From an uncultured Acidimicrobiales bacterium (GTDB lineage: Bacteria > Actinomycetota > Acidimicrobiia > Acidimicrobiales > SZUA-35), in NCBI GenBank assembly GCA_938029215.1, contig CALHFG010000103.1:1-59871 (forward strand): DNA of 59,871 nucleotides, in the 5' to 3' direction. Positions 52,890 through 59,871 of this stretch are shown here, one piece after another (the stretch's first letter is position 1; every line of letters begins with the position of its first letter). The notes beneath the pieces are model-generated. The model saw only the letters and a program-made list of their open reading frames with translations. It did not search any database and was not told the DNA's origin. The position numbers were made by a program, and so were the translations under genes.

Positions 52890-53756
52890 GTGGGTACCGA
52901 GAAACGCGAACGTCAAAAGGCCAATAGACAGGCCCGAATCCAAGAGATCGAGGCTGCCGAAAAGGCTGCAGAGCGACGGAGCCGACTGGGTCTCTTCGCG
53001 ATCATTTTCCTGTTCCTCGTTGCTCTCGCAGCACTGTGGCGTGTCGCCGGTGGCGACGACGAGACCGTAGCCCCCGAGCTCAACCCCGACGCAATCACCA
53101 CCACCACCGCGCTTGACCCGGACGCTCCCACAACCGCAGCTCCCTTTGCCATCACGGTCCCACCGGCTGGCGGAAGCATCACGGGCGAAACCCCCTGCCC
53201 GGCCGAAGATGGCTCGTCGGAACGAATCACCTCGTTCGAAGCCGCCCCTCCGATGTGCATCGATGAAGGGGCCACCTACATCGCCACCGTCTCCACAACC
53301 AAGGGTGACTACACCGTCGAACTCGACAGCGCCGCCGCACCGAACACGGTAAACAACTTCGTTGTGCTCGCCCGCTACCACTACTACGACGGTGTGCCGT
53401 TCCACCGGATTATCCCGGGCTTCGTCGTACAGGGCGGCGATGCCGTGGGTCCCACCCCCGGCATCGGCAACCCCGGATACCAGTTCGACGATGAACTTCC
53501 CGCCGTCGACCCCGACACCGAGCAGGCCTACCAAGAGGGCTCGCTCGCAATGGCCAACAGCGGGGTGAACACGAACGGTTCCCAGTTCTTCGTTGTGACC
53601 GGTGAACAGGGCGCAAGCCTCCCACCGCTCTACAGCAAGTTTGGACAGGTCACCGATGGCCTCGACATCGTGAAGGCAATCGAAGACACCGGCACCGCTT
53701 CAGGTACACCGTCGGAAGAAGTGATCATTAACTCGATCACCATCACCGAGGGCTAA
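52890..53756 (+). CDS. Membrane-anchored cyclophilin-type peptidyl-prolyl isomerase
   Basis: A 288-residue protein: basic N-terminal helical region (residues 1-30), a single helix about 32-52 (LGLFAIIFLFLVALAALW), an Ala/Thr/Pro-rich linker, and a cyclophilin domain with VPFHRIIPGFVVQGGDAVG and MANSGVNTNGSQFFVV, the catalytic core of the family. It is thus predicted to be outside the membrane and to catalyse proline isomerisation in exported proteins. GTG 52890 follows AGAGG; TAATCT ends 8 nt upstream. Confidence 0.9.
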   Translation: MGTEKRERQKANRQARIQEIEAAEKAAERRSRLGLFAIIFLFLVALAALWRVAGGDDETVAPELNPDAITTTTALDPDAPTTAAPFAITVPPAGGSITGETPCPAEDGSSERITSFEAAPPMCIDEGATYIATVSTTKGDYTVELDSAAAPNTVNNFVVLARYHYYDGVPFHRIIPGFVVQGGDAVGPTPGIGNPGYQFDDELPAVDPDTEQAYQEGSLAMANSGVNTNGSQFFVVTGEQGASLPPLYSKFGQVTDGLDIVKAIEDTGTASGTPSEEVIINSITITEG

Positions 53757-53767
53757 CCGACTGGCGT

Positions 53768-53784
53768 GTCACCCAGCTGGTGAC
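53768..53784. terminator. Weak hairpin after the cyclophilin gene
   Basis: GTCACC-CAGCT-GGTGAC, a 6-bp stem with a 5-nt loop, 11 nt after the stop. No U-tract follows, so it is a weak terminator candidate. Confidence 0.3.
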
Positions 53785-53826
53785 GTTGCCTAACAATTCA
53801 TTTAGACCCTCTAACTGTTCATAAGC

Positions 53827-53832
53827 TACTCT
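53827..53832 (+). promoter_or_regulatory. Leaderless-type -10 hexamer of the 3-hydroxyacyl-CoA dehydrogenase gene
   Basis: TACTCT, 6 nt before ATG 53839. Confidence 0.5.
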
Positions 53833-53838
53833 CGGGTA

Positions 53839-54690
53839 ATGGGAACAGGAACGGTTGGAATAGTCGGTTCGGGGATCATGGGTGGAGGAATCGCCGACGT
53901 GGCCGCCTCCGCCGGCTACGACGTGATCCTCAAAGCTCGCTCCGAAGCCAGTGCACGCTCGGCGCTCGCCGTCGTGACGAAGTCTCTGGGCCGCCGAGTG
54001 GCGAAGGAGAAGCTGACCCAGGTTGAGGCCGATCAGATTGGGTCCCGAGTGGCTTGGACGCTCGAATACGCCGACCTCGGCGAAGCCGACATCGTCATCG
54101 AATCGGTCGCCGAAGACATGGACATCAAACGTGCGGTGTTCGCAGAGCTCGACAAGACGTGCAAGCCCGGAGCCCTGCTCGCCACCAACACCTCAACCCT
54201 CTCCGTAACCGAGCTGGCCCTGACCACGAGCCGCCCCACCCGCGTGTGCGGCATTCATTTCTTCAATCCGGCCAACCTCATGAGCCTTGTAGAAATTGTC
54301 GTTCCCGACATCTGCGATGCCGAGGCCGCGGCTGAGGCGACCTCGTTTGCCACGACCTGCGGCAAGGAACCGGTGTCGGTCAAGGACCGTGCCGGCTTCG
54401 TGGTGAACGCTCTGTTGTTCCCGTACCTCAACAACGCCGCCCGCATGGCCGCAGCCGGAACGGCGAGCTACGAAGACATTGACACCGCGATGAAGGGCGG
54501 CTGCAACTTCCCCATGGGCCCCTTGGCTCTGCTCGACCTCGTTGGACTGGATACGTCGGTATCGATTTTGAACACGTTGCATGAGGCCACCGGGGATGCC
54601 AACTTTGCGCCGGTCCCCCTACTCTTGGAACTGGTTGAAGCTGGACATCTGGGCCGCAAGAGCGGTCGCGGCCTGTTCACCTACGACTGA
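53839..54690 (+). CDS. 3-hydroxybutyryl-CoA dehydrogenase
   Basis: A 283-residue NAD(P)-dependent dehydrogenase of the 3-hydroxyacyl-CoA family, typical short form. NAD motif GIVGSGIMGGGIADVAASAG at the N terminus, catalytic His in GIHFFNPANLMSLVEIV, and FVVNALLFPYLNNAARM and GPLALLDLVGLDTSV in the C-terminal dimerisation domain. Oxidises or forms acetoacetyl-CoA; in the ethylmalonyl-CoA pathway it supplies 3-hydroxybutyryl-CoA. Its neighbour ecm supports such a role. Confidence 0.9.
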   Translation: MGTGTVGIVGSGIMGGGIADVAASAGYDVILKARSEASARSALAVVTKSLGRRVAKEKLTQVEADQIGSRVAWTLEYADLGEADIVIESVAEDMDIKRAVFAELDKTCKPGALLATNTSTLSVTELALTTSRPTRVCGIHFFNPANLMSLVEIVVPDICDAEAAAEATSFATTCGKEPVSVKDRAGFVVNALLFPYLNNAARMAAAGTASYEDIDTAMKGGCNFPMGPLALLDLVGLDTSVSILNTLHEATGDANFAPVPLLLELVEAGHLGRKSGRGLFTYD

Positions 54691-54712
54691 CCTTGGCTCA
54701 CTCCAGTAGTTA

Positions 54713-55438
54713 TTGCTTCTCTCAAAGGACGTCCCTATCCGCCAACGGCCCGAGGCTCAGCATTGGCGATTCCCGCCGATCACCGACCTGCCTGCGCCGG
54801 TCGAGATGCTCCGGGTGCCCGCAGACCTGTCGGTGGACTGCCTGTTGAGCGCCTACTCCGCGGGTTACTTTCCCATGCCGGTCCGGCGGAGAATCGCTTG
54901 GTTCTCGCCCAACCCTCGAGGCGTCTTCATTCCCGACCACCTTCGGGTCACTCGATCGCTGCGGCGGTCGATCCGCCGATATGACATTCGGATCGATACC
55001 GCGTTCGCGGACGTCATCAGCGCGTGCGGCGATCCGGCCCGGCCCATGGGTTGGATCAATCGGGCCGTTATCGATGCGTTCACCGCCCTGCACCATGCGG
55101 GGCACGCCCACAGTATCGAAGCATGGGATGACGAAGGCCTCGCAGGCGGCCTCTACGGTGTCTCTATCGGCGGATTTTTCGCTGGCGAATCGATGTTTCA
55201 TCGACGACCCGACGCCTCGAAAGTTGCCCTGGTCGCTCTCGGTGACATCATGAAATCCGTGCCCGGCTCGGTGATCGATACGCAATGGACCACCGATCAC
55301 CTGGTGACGTTGGGAGCGTTCGACGTCACCCGCAACGACTACGCCCAGCTTCTCGAGCTGGCGCTGGCCCAGCCCAAACCAGCCGCGTTGCAACACGTGC
55401 CTGCGCCCACTCCCCCACACAAGGACCCCCATGGCTAA
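54713..55438 (+). CDS. aat: Leucyl/phenylalanyl-tRNA-protein transferase
   Basis: A 241-residue enzyme that adds Leu or Phe to the N terminus of proteins bearing Arg or Lys, marking them for ClpS/ClpAP degradation. Signatures: AYSAGYFPMPV near the N terminus, IAWFSPNPRGVFIPDHL and GGLYGVSIGGFFAGESMF, the conserved catalytic segment. The TTG 54713 start is uncertain: AAAGGA lies within the frame, and the true start may be later. The last 8 bases overlap the ecm start (ATGGCTAA). Confidence 0.88.
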   Translation: MLLSKDVPIRQRPEAQHWRFPPITDLPAPVEMLRVPADLSVDCLLSAYSAGYFPMPVRRRIAWFSPNPRGVFIPDHLRVTRSLRRSIRRYDIRIDTAFADVISACGDPARPMGWINRAVIDAFTALHHAGHAHSIEAWDDEGLAGGLYGVSIGGFFAGESMFHRRPDASKVALVALGDIMKSVPGSVIDTQWTTDHLVTLGAFDVTRNDYAQLLELALAQPKPAALQHVPAPTPPHKDPHG

Positions 55439-57371
55439 CCGACCCTGGATGATGCGAACCTACAGCGGGCACAGCACCGCGGCCGCTTCCAACGAGCTCT
55501 ACAAGACCAACCTGTCCAAAGGACAAACGGGCCTGTCAGTAGCGTTCGACCTGCCAACCCAAACGGGCTATGACCCCGACCACATCCTGGCGCGAGGCGA
55601 AGTGGGCAAGGTGGGTGTCCCCATCGCTCACCGAGGCAACATGGCAGCGCTCTTCGACGAAATACCGCTGGGCGAGATGAACACGTCGATGACGATCAAT
55701 GCACCCGCCCCGTGGTTGCTCGCCCTGTATCTCGTCACCGCCGAAGAACAGGGCAGCGACTGGTCCCAGCTTCGAGGGACCACGCAGAACGACATCGTGA
55801 AGGAATACCTGAGTCGCGGCACCTTCATCTTCGGGCCCGAACACAGTCGCCGATTGACCGTCGATCTGTTCGCCTTCTGTTCCGAGCACGTTCCCAAGTG
55901 GAATCCGATGAACGTGTGTAGCTACCACCTGCAAGAAGCGGGCGCTACGCCCGTTCAAGAGATCGCCTACTCATTGGCAACCGCCATCGACATCCTCGAC
56001 GCCGTACGTGCGTCCCCTCAGGTTGACGATCAACGCTTCAACCACATCGTGGGCAGCGTCAGCTTCTTTGTGAACAGCGGAATTCGGTTCGTCGAAGAGG
56101 TTTGCAAGATGCGAGCCTTCACCAAACTGTGGGATCAGCTCCTCACCGACCGTTACGGAATCACCGACGCTCGAGCGAAACGGTTTCGTTACGGCGTGCA
56201 AGTCAACAGCTTGGGCCTCACCGAAGCGCAGCCCGAAAACAACGTCCAGCGAATCGTGCTCGAAATGTTGGGGGTTACGTTGTCGGCCGATGCTCGCGCC
56301 CGATCACTCCAGCTACCGGCCTGGAACGAGGCGCTAGGACTCCCCCGTCCGTGGGATCAACAATGGTCGCTTCGGATGCAGCAAGTTCTGGCCCATGAAA
56401 CCGACCTGCTCGAACACGAGGACATCTTCACCGGTTCGGTGGTGATCGAAGGCAAGACGGCCGAACTCATGGAGGCCGCCATGGCCGAGTTCGATGACGT
56501 GTTGGAAATGGGCGGCGCATTTCAAGCCATCGGCGAACTTAAGACCCGCCTGGTGCAAAGTCACGCTGCTCGAATCCGCCGAATCGAGAATGGCGATCAA
56601 ACCGTGGTCGGCCTGAACAGCTTCACCGAGTCCGCCGTGTCGCCCCTTGGCGGCGCCGACAACATCCTGGTCGTCGATCCCGAGGTGGGAGCCGAAATGG
56701 TGGCGAACATCGAGGCCTGGCGAGCTCAACGTGACAATGACGCCGTTGCCGCTGCGTTGGCGCAGCTCACCGAAGCAGCCGAGGGCACCGACAACATCAT
56801 GCCCGCCACCATCGAACTGGCTCGCGTTGGTGGAACGACCGGCGAGTGGGCCGAATGTCTGCGGAACGTGTTCGGCGAGTACCGGGCGCCCACTGGCGTT
56901 TCAGGTGTGGGCGGCACGCCCACGAGCCAAACCCTGCGGAACCTCGCCGAACGAATTAGGGCCGACCCGCTGGGCCCGCCCAGACTGTTGGTCGGAAAAC
57001 CCGGTCTTGATGGGCACAGCAATGGCGCCGAACAGATCGCCATTGCGGCGAGGGATGCCGGAATGGAAGTCATCTACCAGGGAATCCGACTGACGCCAGC
57101 CCAGATTGCAACAGCGGCGCGGGATGAAGATGTTGATGCCATTGGACTCAGCATCCTCTCCGGTAGCCACCGTGAGCTTGTCCCGGCGACCGTTGCCGCT
57201 ATTCGGGCCGAAGGCGTTGAGGCGCCCGTGGTCGTGGGAGGCATCCTGCCGCCCGAGGACCATCAACCGTTGAAGGACGCCGGTGTCGATGCGGTCTTCA
57301 CACCTAAGGACTATGACATTGGCGTCATCATTGAAAAGCTCTACGACCTCATCTCCGCCCACCGGACCTAA
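55431..57371 (+). CDS. ecm: Ethylmalonyl-CoA mutase (MeaA/Ecm-type B12 mutase)
   Basis: A 646-residue adenosylcobalamin mutase converting ethylmalonyl-CoA to methylsuccinyl-CoA, a key step of the ethylmalonyl-CoA pathway for C2 assimilation. The barrel starts with RTYSGHSTAAASNELYKTNL and VAFDLPTQTGYDPDHILARG, RNMPxxx-like conserved parts such as NPMNVCSYHLQEAGATPVQE, and EYRAPTGVSGVGG links to the B12-binding domain with KPGLDGHSNGAEQIAIAAR (the D-x-H-x-x-G base-off motif). Single chain with fused B12 domain, as in Ecm/MeaA; the methylmalonyl-CoA mutase alternative is less likely from this layout. No crotonyl-CoA carboxylase/reductase in the window. Confidence 0.87.
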   Translation: MANRPWMMRTYSGHSTAAASNELYKTNLSKGQTGLSVAFDLPTQTGYDPDHILARGEVGKVGVPIAHRGNMAALFDEIPLGEMNTSMTINAPAPWLLALYLVTAEEQGSDWSQLRGTTQNDIVKEYLSRGTFIFGPEHSRRLTVDLFAFCSEHVPKWNPMNVCSYHLQEAGATPVQEIAYSLATAIDILDAVRASPQVDDQRFNHIVGSVSFFVNSGIRFVEEVCKMRAFTKLWDQLLTDRYGITDARAKRFRYGVQVNSLGLTEAQPENNVQRIVLEMLGVTLSADARARSLQLPAWNEALGLPRPWDQQWSLRMQQVLAHETDLLEHEDIFTGSVVIEGKTAELMEAAMAEFDDVLEMGGAFQAIGELKTRLVQSHAARIRRIENGDQTVVGLNSFTESAVSPLGGADNILVVDPEVGAEMVANIEAWRAQRDNDAVAAALAQLTEAAEGTDNIMPATIELARVGGTTGEWAECLRNVFGEYRAPTGVSGVGGTPTSQTLRNLAERIRADPLGPPRLLVGKPGLDGHSNGAEQIAIAARDAGMEVIYQGIRLTPAQIATAARDEDVDAIGLSILSGSHRELVPATVAAIRAEGVEAPVVVGGILPPEDHQPLKDAGVDAVFTPKDYDIGVIIEKLYDLISAHRT

Positions 57372-57406
57372 CTCCCCACTACATTAAGTTTTGTGCCAGA
57401 ACGCCG

Positions 57407-58189
57407 ATGGATAGACCGATGAGTGGTCGATCTGCGCTGCCCGGTCTGATGACCGGCATTTTGTCTCTAGTGACAGGACTTATTGCCGTCGCGTTCGGGC
57501 AAGAGATTTTTGCCGGTGTTGCCGGCCTGTTGGGCCTGGCTGCTGGTGTTGCCGGCGTTCGGCTCGCTCAGCAGCTCGATGAACAAGCTGCCATTCAGCG
57601 CCTTGTCGAAGACGAGCTCCGCGCCGTCCGTTCGGAAAGCCAAGAAACCGAGGAACGACTTCGCTCCGAATTGGATGCGGTTGCCTTCGGTGATGTCGAT
57701 GGAAACGGGGCCAGCGTCGATGCGTTGACCGATACCTCTACCGGCCTGTTCTCGGAGAGCTTCTTCAACGTTGCGATCGAAAGCCGGATCGCAGCCGCTC
57801 GCCGCCATCTCCGTCCTGTGGCCGTCGTCCTGCTCGAGGTCGTCGAGGGACTTCCCGATACCGATCCATTTGAGGCTGACGCCGAACTGGTTGCCGAAGC
57901 GGTGCGAATCACTTTGCGCGAGGCCGACACCGCGTGTCGTTTGCGCAACGGCTACTTTGCCCTGCTGCTTGAAGACACCCCGGAAAACGGTGCCATCTGG
58001 ACCGTGGAGCGCATTCGCCGACAGATCCTCACCACCCGCAGCGGTTTCACACTGTGGGCTGGTGTTGCGTGCTATCCGGCCCATGCGTTTGGTGTGAACG
58101 AGATCATGGATGCTGCCGAGACCGCTCTTGAGTCAGCCCGTGAGTGGCGTCAGGATCGCATCGAAGTCGCCGTCGCAGCCCACGACTGA
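57407..58189 (+). CDS. Membrane protein with degenerate GGDEF domain
   Basis: A 260-residue protein: two hydrophobic segments in the first 50 residues, a coiled-coil linker (about 55-95), and a C-terminal domain with the diguanylate cyclase fold but a lost signature: where RxGGDEF is expected the sequence reads CRLRNGYFALLLED. It probably does not make cyclic di-GMP and may act as a receptor or scaffold. ATG 57407 is taken; ATG 57419 is in frame. Confidence 0.75.
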   Translation: MDRPMSGRSALPGLMTGILSLVTGLIAVAFGQEIFAGVAGLLGLAAGVAGVRLAQQLDEQAAIQRLVEDELRAVRSESQETEERLRSELDAVAFGDVDGNGASVDALTDTSTGLFSESFFNVAIESRIAAARRHLRPVAVVLLEVVEGLPDTDPFEADAELVAEAVRITLREADTACRLRNGYFALLLEDTPENGAIWTVERIRRQILTTRSGFTLWAGVACYPAHAFGVNEIMDAAETALESAREWRQDRIEVAVAAHD

Positions 58190-58210
58190 CACTGACCTCT
58201 TTCCAGCGGT

Positions 58211-58216
58211 TAGGGT
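58211..58216 (+). promoter_or_regulatory. Leaderless-type -10 hexamer of the epsilon subunit gene
   Basis: TAGGGT, 6 nt before GTG 58223. Confidence 0.5.
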
Positions 58217-58222
58217 TGCCGG

Positions 58223-58399
58223 GTGCTCATTACGCCGACGCCTACCGATGAAGAGGCTGTGGCCATTGCTGCCGCGTTGCAGGTCGTTTTGAACTCCGGT
58301 GGTGGCGGATCGGTCGAGGTGCCGGTGGTTAGCACCACCTGGCGATTCAGCGGCCGCTCCTGGTCCTCCCCCCGCTACGGAGCCCGCACCACCCGCTAG
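58223..58399 (+). CDS. Acyl-CoA carboxylase epsilon subunit (58 residues)
   Basis: A tiny protein translated from GTG 58223 to TAG 58397-58399: it starts MLITPTPTDEEAVAIAAALQ, then a Gly/Val linker and a C-terminal WRFSGRSWSSP. Actinobacterial acyl-CoA carboxylases have an epsilon subunit of 50-80 residues with the same two parts, an N-terminal helix after a TP(T/E)-type start and a C-terminal WR-xSGR motif, which stabilises the alpha-beta complex. The neighbouring carboxyltransferase gene supports the call. It is convergent with that gene rather than next to it on the same strand, which is unusual. Confidence 0.7.
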   Translation: MLITPTPTDEEAVAIAAALQVVLNSGGGGSVEVPVVSTTWRFSGRSWSSPRYGARTTR

Positions 58400-58463
58400 C
58401 ACACTTGGTGACGGGTGCATATGTTGCACACACCGCTAGACGAGGCAGCCCGCAGGCCAGCAA

Positions 58464-58555
58464 AGCGACCCGGCCAAATCAGACAACAGACCCCTCAGAC
58501 ACGCCCAAAACAACGAGCGCGTTAGCCACACACCACAAGAGGCGAGCGAAGCGAA
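58464..58555 (-). repeat. Dispersed ~92-nt repeat directly after the carboxyltransferase gene
   Basis: Second copy of the element at 34227-34318 (about 70 of 92 bases identical by hand count, no gaps). It lies in the 157-nt gap between the epsilon subunit gene and the carboxylase stop. The remaining 64 nt of the gap hold only a small GTGCA/TGCAC hairpin. Confidence 0.75.
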
Positions 58556-58556
58556 A

Positions 58557-59871
58557 CTACAAAGGAACGTTTCCGTGCTTGCGGGCGGGGAGTTCCTCTT
58601 TCTTGGTGCGAAGCATCTCGAAGCCAGCGATGAGCTTGCGTCGGGTGTCGCGTGGGGCGATGACGTCGTCGACATAGCCGCGTTCGGCGGCGATCCAGGG
58701 GTTGGCGTAGTCGGTCTTGTACTGGTCGATCAGTTCAGCCCGGCGAGCCTCGGGGTCGGCGGCCGATTGAATTTCGCGCCGGTACACAATGTCGGTGGCA
58801 CCTTCAGGGCCCATGACGGCCAGCTCAGCTGAAGGCCAGGCGTAGCTGAGGTCGGATCCGATGCCCTTGGAGTCCATCACCACGTATGCGCCACCATAGG
58901 CCTTGCGGGTGATGACCTGGATCCGCGGAACGGTCGCTTCGCAGTAGGCGTAAAGAAGCTTGGCTCCGTGACGGATGATGCCGCCGTATTCCTGATCGAC
59001 GCCGGGCAGGAAGCCGGGCACATCGACGAACGTCACTAGTGGAATGTTGAAGGCGTCGCAGGTGCGCACGAAGCGGGCTGCCTTCGACGAGGATTCGATA
59101 TCCAAAATCCCGGCGAGCACCATCGGCTGGTTGGCCACTACCCCGACGGCATGGCCATCGAGTCGGCCGAAGCCACACACGATGCTCGGCGCCCAGGTGG
59201 CGTGGTACTCACAAAAGTCGCCGTCGTCGAGGACAGACCGTACGACATTCTTCATGTCGTAGGGCTGGTTGGGTGAATCGGGGAGAACCGAATCAAGGTC
59301 TTCACATTCGCGGTGTGGATCGTCGGCTGTGACCTCGTGCGGGGCGGCTTCCAGGTTGTTGCTCGGCAGGAAGCTGAGAACGTACCGGACGTCGTCGAGG
59401 ACGGCTTTTTCGTCTGCGGCGGTGAAGGTGGCTACGCCGCTCTTGGTGCTGTGGCTGCCGGCACCGCCCAGCTCTTCTAGCGTGACCTCTTCGCCGGTCA
59501 CCGTCTTCACAACATCGGGACCAGTGATGAACATATGGCTGGTCTCACGAACCATAAAGATGAAGTCGGTCATCGCCGGGCTGTAGACGGCGCCGCCCGC
59601 GCACGGGCCCATGATCACGCTGAGCTGGGGCACCACACCCGATGCCTGCACATTGCGGTAGAAGATTCCGCCGTAGCCGTCGAGGCTTACGACGCCTTCG
59701 GGAATTCGGGCTCCGGCGCCATCGTTGAGCCCGATGACCGGGGCACCCACGCTGATGGCAAGGTCCATAAGCTTGTGCATTTTCGACGCGAACGTTTCGC
59801 CCAACGATCCACCCATGATCGTGAAATCCTGGCTCGATACAAACACTTTGCGCCCATCGATGGTTCCCCAC
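58557..59871 (-). CDS. Acyl-CoA (propionyl-CoA) carboxylase carboxyltransferase subunit, 5' end outside window
   Basis: The beta (carboxyltransferase) subunit of a biotin-dependent acyl-CoA carboxylase, partial: the frame is open to the window edge, 437 residues visible. Crotonase-like domains: VSSQDFTIMGGSLGETFA, GPCAGGAVYSPAMTDFIF, DVPGFLPGVDQEYGGIIRHG, and the C-terminal ITRKAYGGAYVVMDSKGIG. It best matches propionyl/acetyl-CoA carboxylase AccD/PccB of Actinobacteria. The epsilon subunit gene is beyond its 3' end; the biotinylated alpha subunit is not in the window. It would provide methylmalonyl-CoA next to an ethylmalonyl-CoA mutase. Confidence 0.92.
   Translation of the reverse strand, partial: WGTIDGRKVFVSSQDFTIMGGSLGETFASKMHKLMDLAISVGAPVIGLNDGAGARIPEGVVSLDGYGGIFYRNVQASGVVPQLSVIMGPCAGGAVYSPAMTDFIFMVRETSHMFITGPDVVKTVTGEEVTLEELGGAGSHSTKSGVATFTAADEKAVLDDVRYVLSFLPSNNLEAAPHEVTADDPHRECEDLDSVLPDSPNQPYDMKNVVRSVLDDGDFCEYHATWAPSIVCGFGRLDGHAVGVVANQPMVLAGILDIESSSKAARFVRTCDAFNIPLVTFVDVPGFLPGVDQEYGGIIRHGAKLLYAYCEATVPRIQVITRKAYGGAYVVMDSKGIGSDLSYAWPSAELAVMGPEGATDIVYRREIQSAADPEARRAELIDQYKTDYANPWIAAERGYVDDVIAPRDTRRKLIAGFEMLRTKKEELPARKHGNVPL

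Overview
The window is a gene-dense, GC-rich bacterial chromosome segment, most like a free-living, aerobic actinobacterium and probably a member of the Acidimicrobiia (Ilumatobacter-like). This is inferred from protein character: mycothiol-type DinB protein (TIGR03086), a tiny acyl-CoA carboxylase epsilon subunit, DUF4214 secreted proteins, a bc complex with split cytochrome b, and many start codons that sit 6-7 nt after a TANNNT hexamer, the actinobacterial leaderless arrangement. No rRNA, tRNA, transposase, phage gene or CRISPR array was seen.

Layout. 1-3.5 kb: OmpR-type two-component system, a receiver-like protein and a short-chain dehydrogenase. 3.5-9.5 kb: dusB, then a divergent methylated-amine module (FAD/GcvT dehydrogenase on minus; MttB-like methyltransferase plus TetR regulator on plus) around a 24-bp palindrome. 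9.5-11.5 kb: ArsR-SRPBCC-DUF899 operon, divergent from a DinB-like gene across an inverted repeat. 11.5-14.3 kb: chromate module with chrB split into two genes, divergent chrA and a phosphatase/ArsC-like protein. 14.3-17.6 kb: molybdopterin oxidoreductase and an RNA-methyltransferase-like protein.

17.7-44.2 kb is the respiratory core, nearly all on the minus strand. Read in transcription order it runs c-type cytochrome, membrane protein, two-cluster ferredoxin, cytochrome b N-half, cytochrome b C-half, Rieske protein, diheme cytochrome c, membrane protein, nuoABCD; then an interruption by two plus-strand genes (M20 peptidase, amidase) with repeats; then nuoEFGHIJKLMN. Together this gives complex I and a bc-type complex; no terminal oxidase is present. 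NuoL carries a large predicted coiled-coil insertion.

44.3-49.8 kb: two secreted HExxH/DUF4214 proteins flank a glucose-6-phosphate isomerase. 49.9-52.8 kb: methyltransferase-like fragment, lysC and divergent asd (aspartate family). 52.9-59.9 kb: membrane cyclophilin, 3-hydroxyacyl-CoA dehydrogenase, aat, ethylmalonyl-CoA mutase, a degenerate GGDEF protein, a 58-residue acyl-CoA carboxylase epsilon subunit and the carboxyltransferase (beta) subunit running off the end. The CoA genes fit the ethylmalonyl-CoA/propionyl-CoA route.

The most interesting signals are the recurrent leaderless promoter geometry, the NuoL insertion, the ferredoxin inside the bc operon, the interrupted nuo cluster with a perfect 113-bp repeat, a dispersed repeat found directly after nuoD and after the carboxylase gene, and the MttB/dehydrogenase/TetR locus. 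All statements are from reading the sequence; no database search was run.
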